Below, piece after piece: positions 28,908-37,020 of a DNA stretch of 54,260 nt (position 1 is the first letter of the stretch; each line of letters starts with the position of its first letter). The position numbers and the translations under genes were made by a program. The stretch spans positions 1 through 54,260 of the forward strand of contig NZ_JARIDH010000040.1 in the NCBI RefSeq assembly GCF_029267215.1. Direction: 5' to 3'. Source of the stretch: Clostridium sp. GTDB lineage: Bacteria > Bacillota > Clostridia > Clostridiales > Clostridiaceae. The notes below the pieces were generated by a model. The model did not search any database and was not told the origin of the DNA. It worked only from the letters and a program-made list of their open reading frames with translations.

Positions 28908-28984
28908 CAAATTTAAAATGGTATTTAAAATGAAATAAAAATTATTTTAGAGAATAATATATTTTATATAAGGAGAGTTTTAAT

Positions 28985-30082
28985 ATGAGTTTTAATACAT
29001 TTGCAAAAGAAAAGTTATCACAATTGCTATTTTTAGAGATTGATGGAAATGGACTTGTAAAGAGTTTAGGTAAAAGTGTTAAGGATTTAAATCTTAAGGA
29101 ATTATATGTTCCTGTTGACCCAAGACATTTATCAAATGATATAAAAAGTGGGTATAAATTAGAATCATTACCTATAAATTACTTAGTGGAGGGTATGTTC
29201 TTTGCTTTAGGTGGAGATAAGGATTTTAGATTTAATAAGGATTATAAAAATTTAATTGGGTTAATTGATGATGCAATTCCTTGTGTAAAAACAATAATTG
29301 CTGAAAAAGTTAAAGAAGAGAATATGGTTGAATCATTTATGCTTTTAAAAGGATTAAATGAAATTTCAGATGAAACAGAAGTTTATGAAAATTTATTGCT
29401 TATATGCGAATCATTAAGAGAGAGAAATAAATCTTATAATGATGTTCAACTTGAAATTTGTGATAAGTGCAAAGCTAATAGAAGCGATTTAGCCCTTCCA
29501 TATCTTTATTCTGCAATAGCTTATAATGATATGGGGCAGTTTGATAAGGCTTATGTTGATATAAATGAGTACCTAAATAAGGGTGGAGAAAGAAATGATA
29601 TAGTTGAGGTTTTATTTAATGAAATAAAAGATTCAGCTAACTATGAAGAAGGAAAAGAAGAGTTAATTGAAGAGCCAGAACAAGCTTTAGCAAGACTTCT
29701 TCCTTTAGCAGATAAGTTTGAGGATAATGCAATTTTAAGATACTATATAGCAACAGCATATAGAAGATTAGGAAACTTTGAAAAAGCTGTTTACTATTTA
29801 AACGAGTGCTTAGCTATAGATAGTAGTATAGTTGAAGCTGTAAATGAGATGGGTATAAACTATGCTTCACTTGGAGTATATGATGAGGCTGTTAAATATT
29901 TAAGAAAAGCATTTGAAAGTACAAGGGATATAGAGGTTTGTACCAATTTAATAGTTTGTTATTTAAATGCAGGTATGATTGATGAAGCAAAACAACATTT
30001 AGACATAGCAAAGGCCTTAAATAAAGATGATGAAATAGTAAAAGAGATTGAAACATTTATGAAAAGTAATAAACTAATATAA
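28985..30082 (+). CDS. Tetratricopeptide-repeat protein, unknown function
   Basis: A 365-residue protein with TPR-type helical pairs in its second half. Clear units include ALPYLYSAIAYNDMGQFDKA (near 178), AILRYYIATAYRRLGNFEKA (near 247) and EAVNEMGINYASLGVYDEAV (near 281), with another near 315-340. The first 130 residues are not recognisable. There is no signal peptide or membrane span, so it should be cytoplasmic. TPR repeats bind other proteins, so a scaffold or adaptor role is likely, but no partner can be named. The gene stands alone, flanked by remnants of the palindromic repeat on both sides (28815-28907 and 30086-30170). The ribosome binding site AAGGAG is good. Confidence 0.75.
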   Translation: MSFNTFAKEKLSQLLFLEIDGNGLVKSLGKSVKDLNLKELYVPVDPRHLSNDIKSGYKLESLPINYLVEGMFFALGGDKDFRFNKDYKNLIGLIDDAIPCVKTIIAEKVKEENMVESFMLLKGLNEISDETEVYENLLLICESLRERNKSYNDVQLEICDKCKANRSDLALPYLYSAIAYNDMGQFDKAYVDINEYLNKGGERNDIVEVLFNEIKDSANYEEGKEELIEEPEQALARLLPLADKFEDNAILRYYIATAYRRLGNFEKAVYYLNECLAIDSSIVEAVNEMGINYASLGVYDEAVKYLRKAFESTRDIEVCTNLIVCYLNAGMIDEAKQHLDIAKALNKDDEIVKEIETFMKSNKLI

Positions 30083-30085
30083 TCT

Positions 30086-30170
30086 ATATTTATTGAGTAG
30101 AAACTTTAAACTGCTTATTAAGATAGTCTTAAAGTTATATCTAAAATTAACATTTACTTAAAAAAGAGTG
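30086..30170 (+). repeat. Dispersed palindromic element, copy E (3' part only)
   Basis: This stretch aligns without gaps to the last 80 or so bases of copy A (3721-3800). Shared words include CTTATTAAGA, TATCTAAAATTAA and TTAAAA near the end. It is a decayed right half of the element, lying just 4 bases after the TPR gene stop codon. Confidence 0.65.
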
Positions 30171-30277
30171 GAAATTAAAATTACTTTACATTAAAAATAA
30201 TTTAATAGAAAATATGTATGTATAGCTTAGTAAATGGCAAGTATAAGAAATAAAACAATAGGTTTTATGGTGATAAA

Positions 30278-30988
30278 ATGTACAGAGATTTACTAGGCTA
30301 TATGCTTTTTATTGGAACAAAAGAAGAACTATTAAAAGAAATTTTAAGTAAGGATAGAGTTAATATAATATCAGGGAATCCTGAAGTTTTATATAATGGA
30401 TTAATTGATGAAAAACTTAGAAAAAGTTTTTTAGAAGAAGATGCATTAATAATTCCAGATGGGGTTGGAAGTTTGCTTGCAAGTGGAGTAAGTATTAAAG
30501 AAAAAATTGCAGGAATAGAAGTTATGGATATGCTTTTAGAATATGCAGAAAAAAGTGGGTTAAAGGTTTATTTGCTTGGGGCTAAATATGAAAGTCTTTT
30601 TAAGTGCAAGAAAAATATTGAAAAAAAATTTAGAGGAATTAATATAGCTGGAATAAATGACGGTTTTTTTGATATTAAAAACTGTGAAAATATAATAAAT
30701 AAAATTAATTATTCTAAGGCAGATATAATTTTTGTGGCAATGGGCTCTCCAAGACAGGAATTTTTTATTGAAACTTATAAAGATAAATTGTGCTGTAAAA
30801 TTTTAATGGGAGTTGGAGGAAGCTTTGACGTTATATCAGGAAATATAAAAAGAGCTCCTAATTTTATGATTAATATGGGAATGGAGTGGCTTTATAGATT
30901 TTTCAAGGAACCATGGAGAATTAAAAAACTTTTGGTTATTTTTAAGTTTTTATATATTTCCTCAAGAGATAAGGTGAGAAAAATATGA
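30278..30988 (+). CDS. WecG/TagA/CpsF family glycosyltransferase
   Basis: A 236-residue GT26-family enzyme. The family includes TagA, which adds ManNAc to GlcNAc-diphospho-undecaprenol in wall teichoic acid linkage units, and WecG/CpsF of surface polysaccharides. Visible motifs are ISGNPEVLYNG, the IIPDGVGSLLASG loop near residue 65, and the FVAMGSPRQEFFIE and MGVGGSFDVISGNIKRAP stretches near 145 and 175. The C-terminal WLYRFFKEPWRIKK motif is a membrane-association signature of the family. It is a peripheral membrane protein with no export signal. The next gene overlaps it by 4 bases (ATGA), so the two are translationally coupled and probably act in one glycan pathway. Confidence 0.88.
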   Translation: MYRDLLGYMLFIGTKEELLKEILSKDRVNIISGNPEVLYNGLIDEKLRKSFLEEDALIIPDGVGSLLASGVSIKEKIAGIEVMDMLLEYAEKSGLKVYLLGAKYESLFKCKKNIEKKFRGINIAGINDGFFDIKNCENIINKINYSKADIIFVAMGSPRQEFFIETYKDKLCCKILMGVGGSFDVISGNIKRAPNFMINMGMEWLYRFFKEPWRIKKLLVIFKFLYISSRDKVRKI

Positions 30989-32271
30989 AGATACTTTTTA
31001 TTGCTTGTTATTCGCCTTTAATAAATAATTCTGCATCAATAGAGACTTTAATGTATTTGAATAATTTATGTAATAAAGATAATAATGAAGTACATCTTTT
31101 AACTGTTGATTTTCCTAAAAACTCTATTTATTATGATGAAGAAATCTTAGCTTTATTAGATAAAAAAGTTCGTATTCATAAAATTAGTGGAGGGAAAATA
31201 TTTAATAAGATAATGCCAAAGAAACTTTCTAAAATCAGTGAGGAAGTTCCTTTTAAAGATAAAAAATATTATAAGAAGAAACTAGAAATTCTTAGAGCTT
31301 TTAAGAAGAAATTTATATTTCCAGATATGTATTATAAGTGGAGTTTTAAAGCTTCAAGATATGGGATAAATCTTACTAAGAGAGAAAAGTTTGATGTTAT
31401 ATTTTCTATGCATGAACCTCCATCAAGTCATCTTTGTGCATTTAGAATAAAGAAAGCTTTTAAAGAAATTCCTTGGGTTCTTTATTGGAGTGATCCTTGG
31501 ACTAAGGATTTAAGTAGGGAGAAAACTGGAGCTTTAAGGAAGTGGGTAGAAAAAAGAAAGGAAAAAGAAGTTGTTTCTAATGGAGATAGACACATATTTG
31601 TTACAGAGGAAAACAGAGAGGATTTTATTAAGGAATACGGTATTTTAAAAGAAAAATGTTTTATAATAACTAGAGGGTATGATGGAAATTTATATAATGA
31701 AATAGAAAAGGAAAAAATCCCAGAGTTATTAAATAAGAAAAAAATAAATTTAGTTTATACAGGAGAAATTTTTTCTAAGCTTAGAGATTTAAATCCTTTT
31801 TTTGAAGCTTTAGAGAAGCTTCAAAGAGAAGAATACGAGTTTTTAAATAGATTTAACATACTTTTCTTTGGAAATATAGACAATAAAGAATTACAAGAAA
31901 AGTTAAATAGATTTTCAAGTGTTAGCTTTAATCCTAGAGTTGATTATAAAACTGCACTTAAATATATGATACATAGTGATGGACTTCTTATTTGGGGAAA
32001 TAGGAAATCAAAACAAATACCAGCTAAAATATATGATTATTTTGGAACTAAGAACCCTATTATTTCAATACTAGGAGATGAGGAAGATCCTCTTAAATCA
32101 AAGGTTTGTGATTCAGAAAAATGTATTGTTGTAAATAATAATAAAGATGAAATTATTGATTCATTTAAAAAATTAGAAGTTTTAATTAGAGAAAATAAAT
32201 GTTTCTATGAAGAAAAAGAGTATGAGTGGAAAAATATATGTAATAGGCTTAATAGTATTTTGAAGTTTTAA
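30985..32271 (+). CDS. Glycosyltransferase (GT4-like)
   Basis: A 428-residue predicted glycosyltransferase with a GT-B layout. The N-terminal half starts with KILFIACYSPLINNSASIET and contains VIFSMHEPPSSHLCAF and ALRKWVEKRKEKEVVSNGDR. The C-terminal half has NLVYTGEIFSKLRDLNPFFE, the GLLIWGNRKSKQIPAKIYDY nucleotide-sugar region and FGTKNPIISILGD. That pattern resembles GT4 or the related FemAB-independent surface-sugar enzymes; the donor and acceptor are unknown. It overlaps the TagA-like gene by 4 bases. No clear terminator hairpin is visible in the 181 bases after it. Confidence 0.78.
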   Translation: MKILFIACYSPLINNSASIETLMYLNNLCNKDNNEVHLLTVDFPKNSIYYDEEILALLDKKVRIHKISGGKIFNKIMPKKLSKISEEVPFKDKKYYKKKLEILRAFKKKFIFPDMYYKWSFKASRYGINLTKREKFDVIFSMHEPPSSHLCAFRIKKAFKEIPWVLYWSDPWTKDLSREKTGALRKWVEKRKEKEVVSNGDRHIFVTEENREDFIKEYGILKEKCFIITRGYDGNLYNEIEKEKIPELLNKKKINLVYTGEIFSKLRDLNPFFEALEKLQREEYEFLNRFNILFFGNIDNKELQEKLNRFSSVSFNPRVDYKTALKYMIHSDGLLIWGNRKSKQIPAKIYDYFGTKNPIISILGDEEDPLKSKVCDSEKCIVVNNNKDEIIDSFKKLEVLIRENKCFYEEKEYEWKNICNRLNSILKF

Positions 32272-32452
32272 TTATTCATTAACTTAAATTAAGTCTTTGT
32301 ATAAAGATATATTGAGAAATAAAATAGAGAGATGATAAAAAGAGTTATATAGACATAAGTTATTTATTTCTTTAAAAGTTTATTTGATATAAATATTTTA
32401 TTTTGGTAAAGTTTATAAATAAAATAAGCAATATGATATTAGGAGGGCTAGT

Positions 32453-33088
32453 ATGAAAAATGAAAAGATAAAAGATTTTATAGAAGACTTAGGCTCAAAT
32501 TCACCAGCACCAGGTGGTGGTGCTGCAGCTGGGCTAGTTGGAGCAGTGGGGTGTGCCTTAACCTCAATGGTTTATAGTTTGACTGTAGGTAAAAAAAGCT
32601 ATGAAATATTAGATGAAGAACATAAGGAATTAATGAATAAAAATTTTGAGGAAGCAAAGAAAACTTATGATGAAATGATGGATTTCATGAATAGAGATGA
32701 AGAGGCTTTTACTTCATTGATGGATTCTTATAAGCTTCCTAAGGAAAATGAGGAAGAAAAGAAAGTAAGAAGTGAAAAAATAAAAGAATGTACTATAGGG
32801 GCTATGATGGTTCCTTTAGAATTAAGTAGAAAAGCAGTTAAGTTTTTTGAAAATATTAAGTTTGCAATTAAGTATGGAAATAAAAACTTACTTTCAGATG
32901 GAGTTATAAGTGCAATAATGATTAATTCTTGTATAGAAGCATCCTTAGTTAATGTTGAAGTGAATTTAGCTTTCTTAAAAGATGAAGAACTTGCCAAAAA
33001 AGTGAAAGAAGAAATTTCTAATATAAGAAGAGAGAGCAATAGATTAAAAGAGGATATCTTAAGAGAAAGCAACTTCTTACAAGAATAA
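32453..33088 (+). CDS. Cyclodeaminase/cyclohydrolase family protein (FchA-like)
   Basis: A 211-residue all-helical protein of the formiminotransferase-cyclodeaminase C-terminal family. The N-terminal SPAPGGGAAAGLVGAVGCAL segment near residue 18 is the family signature. Stand-alone clostridial members include FchA, which hydrolyses methenyl-tetrahydrofolate, and formimino-tetrahydrofolate cyclodeaminases; the sequence alone does not separate them. Folate one-carbon metabolism in the cytoplasm is the likely setting. AGGAGGG precedes the ATG. It is a single gene with a convergent neighbour on the other strand, separated by a shared terminator. Confidence 0.85.
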   Translation: MKNEKIKDFIEDLGSNSPAPGGGAAAGLVGAVGCALTSMVYSLTVGKKSYEILDEEHKELMNKNFEEAKKTYDEMMDFMNRDEEAFTSLMDSYKLPKENEEEKKVRSEKIKECTIGAMMVPLELSRKAVKFFENIKFAIKYGNKNLLSDGVISAIMINSCIEASLVNVEVNLAFLKDEELAKKVKEEISNIRRESNRLKEDILRESNFLQE

Positions 33089-33138
33089 TAATTTTTGAAG
33101 TTCTTTTAAAGAATATATAATAATAAAAGAAAATAATG

Positions 33139-33166
33139 AAAACCACCTTTTATTAAGGTGGTTTTT
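33139..33166. terminator. Bidirectional terminator between convergent genes
   Basis: AAAACCACCTT and AAGGTGGTTTT form a perfect 11-bp stem with a 5-base loop, with T runs available on both strands. It serves the FchA-like gene and the MBL-fold gene. Confidence 0.9.
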
Positions 33167-33171
33167 ATAAA

Positions 33172-34014
33172 TTATACTTCGATTATCATACCATCATATG
33201 CGAATTTTATTCCATCATAACTATTTTCAAGTTCTAAGTAATCATTAAAGGATTTACCCCAATCTTCTTCCAAATGAGTAATGATAACATTTTTAATTGT
33301 GTATTTTTCTTTTAGTTCTTCTATTTCAGCCATTGTAAACAGTTCGTTTCTAAGTGGATTATTATTTTCTAATATGAAACCATCTTTTAATTTTTCACCA
33401 ACAATTGTATTTCCTATTATTAGATAATCAGCGTTTTTAAATATTTCATTTTCAGGAAAAGGTTTCACGTCACAAGGAGCATATAAGACCTTTTTCTTAT
33501 TATTTTCAAATACAAAAACAGTAGCTTTACTAGCTTGTACAAGACTTACTTTAATATTATTTATTATTATATGACTATTTACAACTTTTCTTTTGATTAA
33601 ATTTCTAACATTTTCGTAGTAATCTAAAAAAGAACCATATTCAAAACCTATGGAATTTATGCTATTCATAACCTGTTCTATAGCAAATACATTTATTGGT
33701 TTAGAACATTCATTTCCTTTAGATATTTCAAGCCAATTTAATCTAAGTTGTTCAAAAACTCTCATTCCAAGAGTATGGTCTGGATCAACATGGCTAAATA
33801 ATACATTATCTATTTTTTCTACATTTGAATAATTAAGAGCTTCTACTATGTTTTCTGGTGTATCCACAAGTAGGTTTGCATCTTCTAAATATAGGCTACA
33901 TCCAAACCTTGCAAAAGGATGTCCTTTGATTCTAGCTTCCTTACAAATTTTACACATACATAAAGGTTTAGGTAGAGAAACACACCCACCACTACCAATA
34001 ATATTAAATCTCAT
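33172..34014 (-). CDS. PhnP-like MBL-fold metal-dependent hydrolase with altered metal motif
   Basis: A 280-residue metallo-beta-lactamase-fold protein of the PhnP type. Near the N-terminus, GSGGCVSLPKPLCMCKICKE contains the CxCxxC structural zinc site typical of PhnP-like phosphodiesterases. The canonical HxHxDH metal motif reads FSHVDPDHTLG near residue 75, so the second His is an Asp. Other metal-ligand regions are YAPCDVKPFP near 190 and IITHLEEDW near 244. The change may alter the metal or the activity. The substrate is unknown. The ribosome binding site AGGGGAG is strong. It is monocistronic and convergent with the FchA-like gene. Confidence 0.82.
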   Translation of the reverse strand: MRFNIIGSGGCVSLPKPLCMCKICKEARIKGHPFARFGCSLYLEDANLLVDTPENIVEALNYSNVEKIDNVLFSHVDPDHTLGMRVFEQLRLNWLEISKGNECSKPINVFAIEQVMNSINSIGFEYGSFLDYYENVRNLIKRKVVNSHIIINNIKVSLVQASKATVFVFENNKKKVLYAPCDVKPFPENEIFKNADYLIIGNTIVGEKLKDGFILENNNPLRNELFTMAEIEELKEKYTIKNVIITHLEEDWGKSFNDYLELENSYDGIKFAYDGMIIEV

Positions 34015-34066
34015 AATCTTCTCCCCTTTTATTGATAATTCGTTTGATATAATTGTATTCTGAAAT

Positions 34067-34142
34067 ATTTATGTATAACTCCTTGTTTTATTTGCTGTGT
34101 GAGAACTCAATTATAACAAGGAGTTTGCATAAATGTTTTTTT
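34067..34142 (+). repeat. Long inverted repeat resembling a plus-strand terminator, without a gene
   Basis: AACTCCTTGTT (34077-34087) pairs perfectly with AACAAGGAGTT (34115-34125). An outer ATTTATG/CATAAAT pair extends the stem, and a T-rich tract follows on the plus strand. Both flanking genes are on the minus strand, so no known plus transcript ends here. The rest of the 34015-34330 gap holds AT-rich sequence with no gene. Confidence 0.6.
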
Positions 34143-34330
34143 ATTTTATTCAGTTGCAAAATTATTCAAGTATTTTTACAATATTATATATAATTATATA
34201 ATATTTAAGTTGTTTTCATAAGGTTTATATTTAGAGAATATGGTGTTTTAAAGTTTTTAAATTATTTAAGAGTTTAAGGCATAAAAAATTAAATTAATAA
34301 ATATATAAATCAACTTTTATATAATATAGA

Positions 34331-35134
34331 TTAATTATTAGATGAAATTGGAGTTATATCGTTTAAAGATTTAAACTCATATCCATCTTTTTTTAATTCT
34401 TTTATAAGTTCATCTAAAATAGCTGTATTTGTGTCTGAAACAGCATGAAGAAGTGCTATTTCTCCATTATGGAGTTTATCCATAATCTTTTTCTTTGCAA
34501 CTTCCTTTGCAGGCTGCTCATCAATTAACCAATCTCTGTATGCAAAACTCCAAAATACTGTGGTATATCCAAGTTCTTCAGTTGAAATTATTGATTGTTC
34601 ACTATACTTACCCATAGGAGGTCTAAAAAATTTAGGCATTTCTTTGCCAGTTATTTTTGTATATTCTTCTTCAACCTCTGTAAATTCTTTTTTAAACTTT
34701 TCTTTATCAAGTATTTTTGCCATAGAAGGGTGGTGAGAACTATGATTGCAAACTAAATGACCTTCTTCATCCATTCTTTTAATAAGGTCTGGATAATCTT
34801 TAACATATGGCTTAGTTACAAAAAAAGCAGCAGGAACATTATTATCTTTTAAAATATCAAGTATTTTAGCTGTATTTCCATTTTCATATCCTTCATCAAA
34901 GGTTAAAAATATTTCTTTTTTTGAAGTATCTCCACAGTAAAGAACTTTATGTTTATGTATATAAGAAGTTTCTTTTGGAGCATGTGGAATTCCTTCGTCC
35001 TTATTGTATGAATAATACCATCCATATTCTTTATTGCATGGATTATTAGTTTCTTTTCCTAATACTTTTGTTGTAAGTGGAAAAGATAAAAATATCATTA
35101 AAGAAAAAGTTAATGATAGTAATTTTTTTATCAT
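34331..35134 (-). CDS. Polysaccharide deacetylase, PdaA-like
   Basis: A 267-residue exported carbohydrate esterase family 4 protein. The N-terminus is a signal peptide (MIKKLLSLTFSLMIFLSFPL, with cleavage expected near residue 26). The NodB domain shows TFDEGYENG (motif 1), HSSHHPSM (motif 2, zinc His pair), RPPMGKYSE (motif 3) and a closing LLHAVSDTN. The YGWYYSYNKD and PHAP segments before it are typical of the PdaA group, which makes muramic delta-lactam in spore cortex peptidoglycan. That role is inferred from family. It is divergent from ychF. The two genes are separated by 160 bases that carry the ychF promoter. Confidence 0.88.
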   Translation of the reverse strand: MIKKLLSLTFSLMIFLSFPLTTKVLGKETNNPCNKEYGWYYSYNKDEGIPHAPKETSYIHKHKVLYCGDTSKKEIFLTFDEGYENGNTAKILDILKDNNVPAAFFVTKPYVKDYPDLIKRMDEEGHLVCNHSSHHPSMAKILDKEKFKKEFTEVEEEYTKITGKEMPKFFRPPMGKYSEQSIISTEELGYTTVFWSFAYRDWLIDEQPAKEVAKKKIMDKLHNGEIALLHAVSDTNTAILDELIKELKKDGYEFKSLNDITPISSNN

Positions 35135-35220
35135 AAAATATCACCTCAAAATTAGTATGTGTTAAGAAATATGATTAATTTGTATTTTTATATGGATAAT
35201 TAGGAAAGATAATACAGTTG

Positions 35221-35249
35221 TTGAAATATATATTAAGCTAGAGTATAAT
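35221..35249 (+). promoter_or_regulatory. Promoter of ychF
   Basis: TTGAAA (35221-35226) and TATAAT (35244-35249) have the ideal 17-base spacer and lie about 45 bases before the ychF start. Confidence 0.8.
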
Positions 35250-35294
35250 CATTAAGTATGAATTTAAATAATAGAGAAAGGGAAGGTGTACATA

Positions 35295-36392
35295 ATGAAA
35301 TTAGGAATGGTTGGATTACCAAACGTAGGTAAAAGTACATTATTCAATGCCATAACAAAGGCAGGTGCTGAATCAGCAAACTATCCTTTCTGTACAATAG
35401 AACCAAATGTTGGTGTTGTAAGTGTACCAGATAAGAGATTAGATGTTTTAGAAAAAATATATAATACAAAAAGGAAAGTATATACTGCAATAGAATTTTA
35501 TGATATAGCAGGATTAGTTAAAGGAGCTAGTAAGGGAGAAGGATTAGGAAATAAATTCTTATCACATATAAGAGAAGTTGCTGCCATAGTTCACGTTGTA
35601 AGATGCTTCGATAATGAAAATGTTGTTCACGTAGAAGGTTCAGTAGATCCAATAAGAGATATAGAAACTATAAACCTAGAGCTTATCTTCGCAGATTTAG
35701 ATGTTCTTGAAAGAAGAATGGAAAAAACTATGAAGTTAGTAAGATCTGGTGATAAAACTGCTAAGTTTGAATATGAAGTAATGGAAAAATTAAAAGCACA
35801 CTTAGAAGATAATAAACCAGCTAGAACATTAGAAACTACTGAAGATGAAGAAGCTTTCATTAAGACTTTATTCTTAATAACTTCAAAACCAGTTTTATAT
35901 GCTTGTAACATATCAGAAGATGATATGATGGAAGGAAACCTAGACAACGAATATGTTCAAAAGGTTAGAGCATATGCTGAGGCTGAAAATTCAGGAATAA
36001 TGGTTGTTTGTGCAAAACTTGAAGAAGAATTATCAGGATTAGATGATGAAGAAAAAGCTGAAATGTTAGCTGAGTATGGATTAGATGAGGCTGGTCTAGA
36101 TAAACTTATAGAAGCAAGTTACAAATTATTAGGTTTAATGAGTTATTTAACTGCCGGTGTACAGGAAGTTAGAGCTTGGACTATAAAACAAGGAACAAAA
36201 GCACCACAAGCTGCTGGTAAAATCCACTCAGATATAGAAAGAGGATTTATAAGAGCTGAGGTTGTTTCATACGATGATTTAGTAGAGTGTGGATCAGAAG
36301 CTGTTGCTAAAGAAAAAGGTGTTTACAGATTAGAAGGTAAAGAGTACGTAATGAAAGATGGAGACATAGTTAACTTCAGATTTAACGTGTAA
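35295..36392 (+). CDS. ychF: Redox-regulated ribosome-associated ATPase YchF (Obg family)
   Basis: A 365-residue YchF/OLA1 protein, which belongs to the Obg GTPase family but prefers ATP. The G1 loop is GLPNVGKST at residues 7-15, G3 is DIAGLVKGASKGEGLGNKFL, and the altered NxxE-type G4 (ACNISED in place of NKxD) is typical of YchF. A coiled-coil arm follows near 130-165. The C-terminal TGS-like domain includes YLTAGVQEVRAWTIKQGTKA and DIERGFIRAEVVSYDDL. The start is ATG 35295, since the in-frame GTG at 35286 is too close to the AGGGAAGG site. It is monocistronic, with a clear promoter and terminator. Confidence 0.96.
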   Translation: MKLGMVGLPNVGKSTLFNAITKAGAESANYPFCTIEPNVGVVSVPDKRLDVLEKIYNTKRKVYTAIEFYDIAGLVKGASKGEGLGNKFLSHIREVAAIVHVVRCFDNENVVHVEGSVDPIRDIETINLELIFADLDVLERRMEKTMKLVRSGDKTAKFEYEVMEKLKAHLEDNKPARTLETTEDEEAFIKTLFLITSKPVLYACNISEDDMMEGNLDNEYVQKVRAYAEAENSGIMVVCAKLEEELSGLDDEEKAEMLAEYGLDEAGLDKLIEASYKLLGLMSYLTAGVQEVRAWTIKQGTKAPQAAGKIHSDIERGFIRAEVVSYDDLVECGSEAVAKEKGVYRLEGKEYVMKDGDIVNFRFNV

Positions 36393-36401
36393 TTAAGTTA
36401 T

Positions 36402-36468
36402 AACTGTATTGAATACTTAATATTATTTATAAGTTTTATAATATTAAGTAATTTAATACAGTTTTTTG
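36402..36468 (+). terminator. Terminator after ychF
   Basis: A long imperfect stem pairs AACTGTATTGAATACTTAAT with ATTAAGTAATTTAATACAGT and is followed by six T residues. Confidence 0.85.
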
Positions 36469-36526
36469 TTTTTAGAAAATGTTAGATAAAAGTTTTTATC
36501 ATCAAATTATAACAGTATATTTAGAC

Positions 36527-36566
36527 AAAAAAAACTATTTGAAGCGTTACTTCAAATAGCTTTTTG
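36527..36566 (-). terminator. Terminator of the selenocysteine tRNA gene
   Basis: Read on the minus strand, CTATTTGAAG pairs with CTTCAAATAG around a 5-base loop and runs into eight T residues, right after the tRNA 3' end. Confidence 0.88.
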
Positions 36567-36572
36567 TATGTA

Positions 36573-36669
36573 TGGCGGGAGTATGTGGGAATCGAACCCA
36601 CCCATGATGGTATTAGCACCATAACTAGGTGTTGAAGACCTGTAGAGACACCAGCCCCTATCTACTCCC
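36573..36669 (-). tRNA. selC: tRNA-Sec (anticodon UCA)
   Basis: A 97-nt tRNA on the minus strand with encoded CCA and anticodon UCA in a CUUCAAC loop. It has the marks of bacterial selenocysteine tRNA: discriminator G, a 6-bp D stem (AGGGGC/GUCUCU) with a tiny UGGU loop, a long variable arm, and a GUGGG-UUCGAUU-CCCAC T arm. The acceptor plus T stem is 8+5, though the eighth acceptor pair reads as G-A, a mismatch. Selenocysteine is inserted at UGA codons with the help of SelB. No selA, selB, selD or selenoprotein gene is seen in this window. Confidence 0.92.
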
Positions 36670-36682
36670 GTATTATTTTTAA

Positions 36683-36711
36683 ATTTTACACTAAAAATGA
36701 GAAAATGTCAA
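36683..36711 (-). promoter_or_regulatory. Promoter of selC
   Basis: On the minus strand, a consensus TTGACA (complement of 36706-36711) and TAAAAT (complement of 36683-36688) are 17 bases apart, about 14 bases before the tRNA 5' end. Confidence 0.82.
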
Positions 36712-37020
36712 ATTTTTTGGAAAAGTACATTGTTAATTACTAAATATATTAAATTTTTTTAAAAAGGAAATTTAAATTTTCTATAGAATAATGTATAATA
36801 ATATATTATAGAATGAGAAAATGGTTGTACTAGACCAAATTTTTAGTGTAACTTATTGAAAGTATGTAAGTTTACATATTTTTGTCCAATAATTAATAAT
36901 TTTTCGAAAGAATATTTATTGTTGAAATTTAAAAAGATAAGTTTAGTTATATTACTGATATATAATATGATGAGATTAAACAAATGATGATAATTAATTG
37001 AAAAAATAAGGAGTATTTAT
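36712..37020 (+). other. Intergenic region before rsmH with a short dyad, no gene seen
   Basis: No reading frame and no mraZ gene is present, although mraZ often precedes rsmH. An imperfect dyad (TGTAACTTA ... TAAGTTTACA, 36847-36876) could be an operator or hairpin. A TATAAT at 36961-36966 is a likely -10 for rsmH, but its -35 is weak. Confidence 0.45.

Noticed and set aside
35153-35159. A CATACTA sequence on the minus strand resembling a SigG -10 element before the PdaA-like gene
   Set aside because: It is only about 20-25 bases before the start codon, so transcription would begin inside the ribosome binding site, and no suitable -35 lies at the right distance.
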